This document shows positions 1 to 5,384 of a stretch of 8,496 nucleotides of DNA, piece by piece. Within the stretch, counting starts at the first letter, position 1, and the number at the start of each line of letters is the position of its first letter. The position numbers and the translations under genes are program-made. Source of the DNA: Treponemataceae bacterium (GTDB lineage Bacteria; Spirochaetota; Spirochaetia; Treponematales; Treponemataceae); the NCBI GenBank assembly GCA_024697985.1, contig JAILRX010000270.1, forward strand, positions 1-8,496, in the 5' to 3' direction. A model generated the notes under the pieces. That model saw only the letters and a program-made list of their open reading frames with translations. It had not been told where the DNA came from and ran no database searches.

Positions 1-1112
1 TCCGAAGGTTTTTTGAACTCTGCATTGGACATGACGATATAATTTCGCTCGGTGTCGGCGAGCCTGACTTTGCAACTCCGTGGGTAATCCGCGAAGAGGC
101 TTTCTATCACCTTGAAAAAGGGCATACATCGTACACATCAAACTGGGGTTTGATCGAACTCAGGGAAGAAATTTGCAAATACCTTGAACGATACAATCTG
201 TATTACGATCCAAAAACTGAAATTTTGCCGACAGTTGGTGCCAGCGAAGGTTTGGATTTGGTTTTGCGATCGATTTTGAATCCAGGTGATGAGCTTATCA
301 TCTGTGAGCCTTGCTACGTAAGCTACGACCCGCTTGCCGATTTGTGCGGCGCAAAAATCATCCATCTTGATACAAGCTCGACAAATTTTTACCCGACAGC
401 AGAATCACTTGAAAATGTGATAACCGAAAAGACAAAGGCCGTGATGTTCTGTTCTCCGAGCAATCCGACGGGACGAATTATCCCATCTGATGAGCTTAAA
501 AAAATTGCCGAAGTCGTAAAGAAATACGAAATCTGGTGCCTCAGTGATGAAATTTATTGCGAGCTCGTTTACGACCAGAACAAGCACGTTTCGATTGCTC
601 AGTTCGACGGAATGAAGGACTACACGATCATTTTCAACGGATTTTCAAAATCGTTTGCCATGACAGGCTGGCGAATCGGATATATTGCGGCTCCAAACGA
701 GCTTTTGAAGCAGTGCTGTAAGTTGCATGCCTACAACACGATTTGTCCGCCGATTTTCAGCCAGTATGCAGCGACCGAAGGCCTTAAAAATGCCTGGGAT
801 GAAGTTGAAAAAATGCGCATCAGCTATCAGCAGAGACGAAACATAATGCAGGATGCTTTTGAAAAAATGGGCCTTAAGTGCATTGAGCCTGAGGGAGCGT
901 TCTACATGTTTGTTGATATCCGCTCGACAGGGCTTACCTCGGAAGAGTTTGCAACTGAGGCCATCCAAAAGCACAGCGTAGCGGTTGTTCCTGGAACTTG
1001 TTTCGGAAAATGCGGCGAAGGTTTTGTTCGATGCTGTTATGCGACTGATATCAAGAAAATCAATACAGCAATGGAACGGCTTGCCCAGCTGGTTGCAGAG
1101 CATACACATTAA
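1..1112 (+). CDS. PLP-dependent class I/II aminotransferase, 5' end cut by window
   Basis: A fold-type I aminotransferase that would transfer an amino group from an amino acid to a 2-oxo acid in the cytoplasm. The frame is open from the first base (first full codon at position 3) to TAA at 1110-1112, so 369 residues are visible. Family members are about 385-395 residues, so roughly 15-20 N-terminal residues are missing. Visible family blocks are SLGVGEPDF near the N-terminus, YTSNWG before position 150, SPSNPTG (the Asn contacts the cofactor), SDEIY, the Schiff-base lysine in NGFSKSFAMTGWRIGY (Lys codon 648-650) and the carboxylate-binding Arg in GFVRCCYA. The sequence resembles the AraT/PatA-like group (aromatic or N-acetyl-diaminopimelate aminotransferases). 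Substrate cannot be fixed from sequence alone, so no symbol is given. It lies 27 bases before the ECF gene on the same strand and may share a transcript with it. Confidence 0.93.
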   Translation, partial: RRFFELCIGHDDIISLGVGEPDFATPWVIREEAFYHLEKGHTSYTSNWGLIELREEICKYLERYNLYYDPKTEILPTVGASEGLDLVLRSILNPGDELIICEPCYVSYDPLADLCGAKIIHLDTSSTNFYPTAESLENVITEKTKAVMFCSPSNPTGRIIPSDELKKIAEVVKKYEIWCLSDEIYCELVYDQNKHVSIAQFDGMKDYTIIFNGFSKSFAMTGWRIGYIAAPNELLKQCCKLHAYNTICPPIFSQYAATEGLKNAWDEVEKMRISYQQRRNIMQDAFEKMGLKCIEPEGAFYMFVDIRSTGLTSEEFATEAIQKHSVAVVPGTCFGKCGEGFVRCCYATDIKKINTAMERLAQLVAEHTH

Positions 1113-1125
1113 GGTCAAAAATCAG

Positions 1126-1131
1126 TATAAT
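1126..1131 (+). promoter_or_regulatory. Perfect -10 box (TATAAT) just before the ECF fusion gene
   Basis: TATAAT lies 8 bases before the ATG at 1140. With usual -10 to +1 spacing, transcription would start near 1138, leaving a leader of about two bases. No Shine-Dalgarno sequence is visible between 1112 and 1140, which fits a nearly leaderless mRNA. No good -35 hexamer is present at 16-18 bases upstream, so the promoter would rest on the -10 box. A short inverted repeat, AGGTC (1112-1116) and GACCT (1133-1137), flanks the box. It could be an operator or chance. Confidence 0.4.
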
Positions 1132-1139
1132 AGACCTAA

Positions 1140-3539
1140 ATGTCTCAGAATCTTATCTCGGTAAAAAACCTATCTTTCTCATACGAAAATGCTGATGTTC
1201 CGGCTTTGAAAAATGTCAGTCTTGATGTTTTCAAAGGTGATTACATCGCAATTCTCGGCACGAACGGCAGCGGCAAGTCTACTTTTTCCAAACTGATGGC
1301 CGGATTTTTGCCACTCCAGGAAGGCGTTATCGAAGTTCAGCAGACTGGCAAACCGATAGGATTTGTTCAGCAGAATCCAAAATATCAGATTATTGCGACG
1401 ATAGTAGAAAAGGATACGGCTTTTGGACCGCAGGTTCTGCGACTTTCTGAGGATGAAATAGCCAGACGAACGAGTGAATCTCTTAAAACAGTTGATTTGA
1501 CGGAAAAGACCAAGGCAAACACGAACAGCCTTTCGCTCGGGCAGACGCAAAAACTGGCTTTGGCAGGAATTCTTGCGCTCGAAACTGATATCCTGATTTT
1601 GGATGAAGCGGTTTCGATGATAGATCCGGAAACTAGAAAAAGCATTCTTGATGTAGTTGATGACCTGCACGAACAGGGCAAAACGATAATTCATATTACG
1701 CACGACATTGATGAGGCGCGCCGGGCAAATCGAATAGTTATTCTGGAAAAGGGTACGAAGATTTTTGACGACACGCTGGAAAACTTCGAAAAGGACGGAG
1801 CGGAATTTGAAAGGCTTTTTGGCGTGACGAATCCGGACGTGTACCGGCGCGCCGAAAAAAGCGCACGGGCACACGGCGCTGGCTCGCAGGGCGCAAATGG
1901 CACGAACGCGCCTGGCGGAAAGAACGCGCCTGGCGGCACGAACGCGCCTGGCGGAACGAACGCTGCTTGCGACTCGCACGCGCCTTGCGGAACTGCTGCG
2001 GCGACCGGCCTGGACGCAGCCAGCATAACCGACATCGCGCTCGCTTTCGACGGAATTACCTACGACTACACGGCCAAAAAACCGGCGCGCGCCGAAAAGG
2101 CCACTGGTAAGGCCACCGGGAAGGGCACCGGGAAGGGCGCAAAATCCGCGCCGGACACTACGATTGCGCAGGACACAACTGCGGCCGACTCCGCGCTCAC
2201 TACAGCGCCCGGCTCCGCGCCTGCCGTGGACCACGTGAGCCTTGCTTTCAGGCGAGGCACGATTACCGCATTGCTCGGCAAGAGCGGCAGCGGCAAATCA
2301 ACTTTGTTCGAGCTTGGCGCATCCCTTTTGGCACCGACATCCGGCAAGGTTTTTTGCAGCGGAAAAACCGCGCTCGCTCTCCAGGACGCAGAAAGCGCAC
2401 TTTTTAAGCCGGTCGCCGCCGATGACGTTGCGTTCGGACCTGAAAATCAGGGCCTCAAAGGAAAGGAACTTTTAAAACGAGTCAAAGACTCGATGGACAT
2501 CTGCAATTTGCCGTTCAAGGAATTCAAGGACCGCTCGATTCTCGAACTTTCCGGCGGCGAAAAACGAAAGCTGGCACTTGCGGGCATCATCGCGATGGAT
2601 TCAGACATCATCTTTTTTGACGAACCGACGAGCAGCCTTGATCCGAAAAGCCGCGAGCAGTTTTTCAGCCTGATTCAAAAGCTTGCGGACGAGCACAACA
2701 AGACCATCATTTTTTCTACTCATCACAGTGAGGACTCGCTTGCTGCAGACAGAACCATCCATATCGAGCGTGGAAAGATAATTTCAGACACAAATCCTTG
2801 TGCAGTGCCGAATTTTCAGGCCGAAACGGAAAACCTTCGCTATAAAGAACACGCCGGTTTGCTTTCCGGCCTCCGAAACACAAGCCTTGGCGAATTTGTC
2901 CAAAAAAATACGCCAATACACAAAATGAATATTCTGGCAAAGACGATTTTGTTTTTGATACTTTTCATCGGAAACACGATGCTGCCTCAGATTCCGGTTT
3001 TGATCGGGTTCTGCGTAGCATCAGCAATTTATGCCTTACTTGCTCATTTCAGTCCGAAAAAGCTGTTTTTCAGGATGGTCAAAATCCTTCCGTGGATTCT
3101 GTTTTTCTTTGTCTGGCAGGTACTTTTGTTCCCTGTAAATGAAGGCGATACGATCTGGTGGAGCTGGAAGTTCCTGAAATTTACCGATGCGAACCTCTTT
3201 TCTCTTATCAGGATGATGCTGCACTTTTTTGGTGCAATGACGACTCTTTCGGTTTTCGTCTATTCAACTGAAATTACTGAAATTTTGGACGGAATGAAAA
3301 AATATTTCCACATCAACGTTTTTGTTTTTTTCATGCTGATTTTGCGTTTCATTCCGCTTTTGACCGAGGAATTGAGCCATATCGTGAAAACGCAGATTAT
3401 CCGAGAAGGAATTAAAAGTACACGTGGATTTTTCAACAAAGTGAAGGCGATTTTGCCGATTATCGTGCCGTTGATGGTGCAGACAATCAGGCGAAGCTCG
3501 ATAATCGCCGAGGCGCTCGAAGCCCGCGGCATGAAATAA
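1140..3539 (+). CDS. Fused ECF transporter energising module (EcfA-EcfA-EcfT in one chain)
   Basis: One 799-residue protein carries the whole energy-coupling module of an ECF vitamin or metal importer, normally two or three separate proteins. ATPase 1 (about 5-230) has Walker A GTNGSGKST (40-48), Q-loop Gln77/78, a variant signature LSLGQ (131-135), Walker B ILILDE (151-156) and switch His188. ATPase 2 (about 297-550) has Walker A GKSGSGKST (380-388), LSGGE (470-474), DEPTSSLDP and His528. The EcfT domain (about 590-799) has several hydrophobic helices and ends in the coupling motif EALEARGM. The earlier ARG coupling motif is altered to IRE (residues 754-756). Two low-complexity inserts, residues about 236-296 and 311-362, separate and interrupt the ATPases. 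No S component is encoded here, so the substrate is unknown. The ATG was chosen because MSQNLISVKNLSFSYE fits an EcfA N-terminus. The domains are clear; a single functional chain is inferred from the unbroken frame. Confidence 0.95.
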   Translation: MSQNLISVKNLSFSYENADVPALKNVSLDVFKGDYIAILGTNGSGKSTFSKLMAGFLPLQEGVIEVQQTGKPIGFVQQNPKYQIIATIVEKDTAFGPQVLRLSEDEIARRTSESLKTVDLTEKTKANTNSLSLGQTQKLALAGILALETDILILDEAVSMIDPETRKSILDVVDDLHEQGKTIIHITHDIDEARRANRIVILEKGTKIFDDTLENFEKDGAEFERLFGVTNPDVYRRAEKSARAHGAGSQGANGTNAPGGKNAPGGTNAPGGTNAACDSHAPCGTAAATGLDAASITDIALAFDGITYDYTAKKPARAEKATGKATGKGTGKGAKSAPDTTIAQDTTAADSALTTAPGSAPAVDHVSLAFRRGTITALLGKSGSGKSTLFELGASLLAPTSGKVFCSGKTALALQDAESALFKPVAADDVAFGPENQGLKGKELLKRVKDSMDICNLPFKEFKDRSILELSGGEKRKLALAGIIAMDSDIIFFDEPTSSLDPKSREQFFSLIQKLADEHNKTIIFSTHHSEDSLAADRTIHIERGKIISDTNPCAVPNFQAETENLRYKEHAGLLSGLRNTSLGEFVQKNTPIHKMNILAKTILFLILFIGNTMLPQIPVLIGFCVASAIYALLAHFSPKKLFFRMVKILPWILFFFVWQVLLFPVNEGDTIWWSWKFLKFTDANLFSLIRMMLHFFGAMTTLSVFVYSTEITEILDGMKKYFHINVFVFFMLILRFIPLLTEELSHIVKTQIIREGIKSTRGFFNKVKAILPIIVPLMVQTIRRSSIIAEALEARGMK
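1896..1967 (+). repeat. In-frame 18-bp tandem repeat, about 4 copies, in the ECF inter-ATPase linker
   Basis: Four consecutive 18-base units (starting 1896, 1914, 1932 and 1950) encode NGTNAP, GGKNAP, GGTNAP and GGTNAA. Decayed units CDSHAP (1968-1985) and CGTAAA (1986-2003) appear to continue the same six-residue register. Hand-counted G+C is 73% for 1861-1920 and 70% for 1921-1980, against 45% for 1741-1800. The tract lies between the two ATPase domains, where a flexible linker is tolerated. Replication slippage is the likely origin. Confidence 0.85.
2097..2144 (+). repeat. In-frame 12-bp tandem repeat inside ECF ATPase 2
   Basis: Four 12-base units (2097, 2109, 2121 and 2133) encode KATG, KATG, KGTG and KGAK. 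They lie in an approximately 50-residue Ala/Thr/Lys-rich insert between the first strand of ATPase 2 (FDGITYDY) and the next strand (AVDHVSLAF). Only a short turn normally occupies this place. The unit length and sequence differ from the 18-bp repeat upstream, so this is an independent expansion. Confidence 0.8.
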
Positions 3540-3545
3540 GCGGCG

Positions 3546-3595
3546 AAACTAGGCTGCGACGCTGCAAACTACTTGGTAAAACTAGGCAGCGACGC
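3546..3595. repeat. 17-bp direct repeat at the convergent ECF/znuB junction
   Basis: AAACTAGGCTGCGACGC (3546-3562) recurs as AAACTAGGCAGCGACGC (3579-3595) with one mismatch. A third short AAACTA occurs at 3566-3571. The second copy contains the znuB stop codon and last codons (minus strand). The first copy would encode the same Val-Ala-Ala-stop ending, so it looks like a local duplication of the 3' end of znuB. Confidence 0.8.
3556..3595. terminator. Possible bidirectional hairpin between convergent genes
   Basis: GCGACGCTGC (3556-3565) and GCAGCGACGC (3586-3595) are inverted copies with one mismatch and a 20-base loop. The hairpin lies between the ECF stop (3537-3539) and the end of znuB, where both transcripts should finish. 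T-runs after it on the plus strand are short and late (3598-3608), and the minus side has none. It is therefore not a classical intrinsic terminator. Confidence 0.35.
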
Positions 3596-4406
3596 GGTTT
3601 CGAATTTTTCCTGCCAAAATAAAGCCGATAAAGACTACGAGATTGCTGATTACGATGGTCGCGCCGGCCGGACTTGAAAAAGCAAAACTCATCATTATTC
3701 CTGCAAAAAAACAGACTACACTGATTATCACGCTTGAAATCGTTACGCTTCTGAAGCTTTTGAAAAACCGCATACTGCTCAGGGCCGGGAAAATTATCAG
3801 GCTTGAAATCATCATTGCGCCCATCAACCTCATTCCGATGACTATCGTGAGCGAAGTAAAGATTGCAATCAGCGCATTGAATAAATCAGTTTTTGTGCCG
3901 CTGGTTGAAGAAAAGGTTTCGTCGAATGTAACGGCAAAAATCTGGTTATAAAACAAAACGAAAAAGGCGATTACGACAATTGATAAAATCACGCTTGTGA
4001 TGACATCAGTTTTGTCGATTGAAAGAACCGAACCGAAAAGATAGGCGTTTACGTCGGTGTTCAGGCCGGATGTCATTGAGCTTATCATGATACCGAGCGC
4101 GAGGGAGCTTGTCGAAATTACGGCAATCGAGGCGTCGCCCTTCATCTTGGTGTTCGAACTGATTTTCAAAAGAAAAAACGAGGCAATTATCGTGACAGGA
4201 ATTGCAATTGCAAGCGGACTTGCGTTCAAGGCAAGGGCAATCGCCATCGAGCCGAAACCGACGTGGCTCAATCCGTCCCCGATCATCGAATAGCGCTTTA
4301 AAACGAGCGGAATTCCAAGAAGCGCGCTGCAAAGTGCGATAAGACTTCCTGCAATCAGAGCCCTGATAATAAAAGCATACGAAAACATTTCAGAAAGAAA
4401 ATTCAT
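3582..4406 (-). CDS. znuB: Zinc (or manganese) ABC importer permease, ZnuB/ABC-3 family
   Basis: A 274-residue integral membrane permease of the ABC-3 family that forms the channel of a high-affinity divalent metal importer. It is strongly hydrophobic, with about eight helices. Family blocks seen are SMIGDGLSHVGFG (about 40-52), YLFGSVLS (122-129), FDETF (161-165), MRLMGAMMISSLIIFPA (192-208) and SSPAGATIVI (244-253). The length is normal for the family (about 260-280). The ATG at 4404-4406 lies three bases after the znuC stop, with only a weak GAG-type ribosome site, so translational coupling to znuC is likely. Zinc is the usual substrate of this branch. Manganese or iron relatives (MntB/TroC) cannot be excluded without the binding protein, which is absent here. 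The 3' end overlaps a direct repeat shared with the junction region. Confidence 0.92.
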   Translation of the reverse strand: MNFLSEMFSYAFIIRALIAGSLIALCSALLGIPLVLKRYSMIGDGLSHVGFGSMAIALALNASPLAIAIPVTIIASFFLLKISSNTKMKGDASIAVISTSSLALGIMISSMTSGLNTDVNAYLFGSVLSIDKTDVITSVILSIVVIAFFVLFYNQIFAVTFDETFSSTSGTKTDLFNALIAIFTSLTIVIGMRLMGAMMISSLIIFPALSSMRFFKSFRSVTISSVIISVVCFFAGIMMSFAFSSPAGATIVISNLVVFIGFILAGKIRNRVAA

Positions 4407-4409
4407 TTA

Positions 4410-5195
4410 TCAACTCGTGTGGTGATGATGATTCATGATGATATGGCTTGCCTTGCAAGTATCATCACAGTCGCACTGACAGTGAGTGCTGCAGGTTTCC
4501 ACATTCTGCATCTGCTTGTAATATTCGGTTTTCATGTATTCTTGTGATGTGCCAAAGAAAAGCTGTTCTTTGTTCATGTGAAGGATGTGGCTAGACTGGC
4601 TTACTGCACGATGGATGTCGTGACTGACCATTATGATCGTAAGATTATCAACTGCATTCAAATTTCTGATGATTGTGTAAAGCTCGTCAGTTACTGTCGG
4701 ATCGAGTCCTGTAACCGGTTCGTCCATAACGAGCATGTCGCTTGCTGCACAAAGAGCTCGTGCCAAAAGAACACGTTGCTGCTGTCCGCCCGAAAGCTCG
4801 CGGAAAGATTTTTTGACGAACTCCTGGATCCCAAGCTTTTTGATATTTTTCATGGCATTTTCTTTATCAGCTTTTGTGTAAAACGAAAAGAATTTTTTGT
4901 TTGCCAGATTTCCTGAAAGTACAACTTCGAAAACGCTTGCCGGAAAATCCTTCTGCACGGCTTTTTGCTGCGGAAGATATCCGATCCTGCAGTTTTTAGC
5001 CTTTTCAATTTTGCCGCTATAACTTTTCTGCAAACCCAAAACAGTTTTTACCAAAGTTGATTTTCCGGAACCGTTTGCTCCGACTACGCAAAGATAGTCT
5101 CCGCGGTTCAGCTGGAAATTTACGTTTGAGGCTGCGATATAGTTTCCATATCGACATTCAAGATTGGAACATTTAATCAGTGTTTCATCAGACAT
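4410..5195 (-). CDS. znuC: Zinc (or manganese) ABC importer ATPase with Cys/His-rich tail, ZnuC
   Basis: A 261-residue cytoplasmic ATPase that powers ZnuB. It shows Walker A GANGSGKST (39-47), Q-loop Gln76/77, LSGGQ (134-138), Walker B MLVMDE (154-159), D-loop TGLD and switch His192, all intact. After the ATPase core, residues 235-261 form an unusual tail with five Cys (235, 239, 241, 243, 247), six His (238, 251, 256-259) and three Asp, a likely metal-binding segment. The gene is first in a two-gene unit with znuB. No ZnuA-type binding protein gene is next to it, so that protein must be encoded elsewhere. No Shine-Dalgarno sequence precedes the ATG at 5193-5195, but a perfect TATAAT lies six bases upstream, so the mRNA may be leaderless. 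Confidence 0.93.
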   Translation of the reverse strand: MSDETLIKCSNLECRYGNYIAASNVNFQLNRGDYLCVVGANGSGKSTLVKTVLGLQKSYSGKIEKAKNCRIGYLPQQKAVQKDFPASVFEVVLSGNLANKKFFSFYTKADKENAMKNIKKLGIQEFVKKSFRELSGGQQQRVLLARALCAASDMLVMDEPVTGLDPTVTDELYTIIRNLNAVDNLTIIMVSHDIHRAVSQSSHILHMNKEQLFFGTSQEYMKTEYYKQMQNVETCSTHCQCDCDDTCKASHIIMNHHHHTS

Positions 5196-5206
5196 AATTT
5201 AATTAT
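5194..5206. promoter_or_regulatory. AT-rich perfect palindrome over the znuC start and -10
   Basis: ATAATT-T-AATTAT is an exact 6-1-6 palindrome that covers the first two bases of the znuC start codon and most of the -10 box. A metal regulator (Zur, MntR or TroR type) could bind here, but the site is short and purely A/T, so chance is a real alternative. Confidence 0.25.
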
Positions 5207-5207
5207 A
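5202..5207 (-). promoter_or_regulatory. Perfect -10 box (TATAAT) before znuC
   Basis: On the minus strand, TATAAT is followed by six bases and then the znuC ATG. Usual spacing puts +1 on the A of the ATG, giving a leaderless transcript. This agrees with the lack of any Shine-Dalgarno sequence. The -35 region is weak (CTATCA at 5225-5230, 17-base spacer). Confidence 0.5.
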
Positions 5208-5271
5208 CATATTTTTTAAATAGTTGATAGACAGTTAAAAGGGGCAAAATCGATAAAATTTAACGAAAAAG

Positions 5272-5301
5272 TTTGCATTATTTTAAAATGGGGAGTACTA
5301 T
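5272..5301 (+). promoter_or_regulatory. Candidate gdhA promoter
   Basis: TTTGCA (5272-5277, four of six matches to TTGACA) and TACTAT (5296-5301, four of six to TATAAT) are 18 bases apart. An overlapping TATATT (5301-5306, five of six) is an alternative -10. Either would start transcription at about 5308-5314, leaving a leader of about 70-75 bases before the ATG. Confidence 0.4.
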
Positions 5302-5309
5302 ATATTCAA

Positions 5310-5331
5310 GACGTGAATGAAGATTCACGTC
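5310..5331. promoter_or_regulatory. Perfect 9-4-9 inverted repeat at the gdhA transcription start
   Basis: GACGTGAAT (5310-5318), spacer GAAG, then ATTCACGTC (5323-5331) are exact inverted copies. The site lies directly after the candidate -10 and over the predicted +1, a classic position for a repressor operator. If transcribed whole it would form a 9-bp hairpin at the 5' end of the mRNA. No U-run follows, so it is not a terminator. The cognate regulator is not identifiable. Confidence 0.6.
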
Positions 5332-5373
5332 ACGGGGGAAAAGATCTTTAACTTGGTGTCATTTTGAACTTAC

Positions 5374-5379
5374 AGGAGG
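5374..5379 (+). promoter_or_regulatory. Strong gdhA ribosome binding site
   Basis: AGGAGG lies five bases before the ATG at 5385. It settles the start of gdhA over the in-frame TTG at 5364, which lies upstream of this site. Confidence 0.9.
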
Positions 5380-5384
5380 AGTTT

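Noticed and set aside
150..152. TTG as the start of the aminotransferase
   Set aside because: The frame is open to the window edge, and residues before 150 include conserved family blocks (SLGVGEPDF, YTSNWG). This is an internal Leu codon.
1179..2234. Long antisense open frame (351 residues) opposite the ECF gene
   Set aside because: It mirrors a strongly supported gene, is Arg/Ser/Ala-rich without domains, and is open through the G+C-rich repeats, where stop codons are rare.
3643..4293. Plus-strand open frames opposite znuB (3643-3951 and 4057-4293)
   Set aside because: They are shadows of a conserved membrane permease gene, with no independent motifs or ribosome sites.
4413..4427. Four His codons near the znuC end as a cloning tag or vector contamination
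   Set aside because: There are only four His with mixed codons (CAT and CAC), preceded by a native Cys-rich segment and followed directly by znuB.
5340..5349. AAAGATCTTT palindrome in the gdhA leader
   Set aside because: It is a 10-bp A/T-rich palindrome common by chance, with no further symmetry.
5351..5366. Sigma-54-like TTGGTGTCATTTTGA before gdhA
   Set aside because: The required GC of the -12 element is GA and the -24 element is poor, and it would leave too little room before the ribosome site.
5364..5384. TTG start adding seven residues to glutamate dehydrogenase
   Set aside because: The AGGAGG ribosome site at 5374-5379 lies inside that extension, five bases before the ATG. Starting at 5385 also gives residue numbering that matches characterised enzymes.
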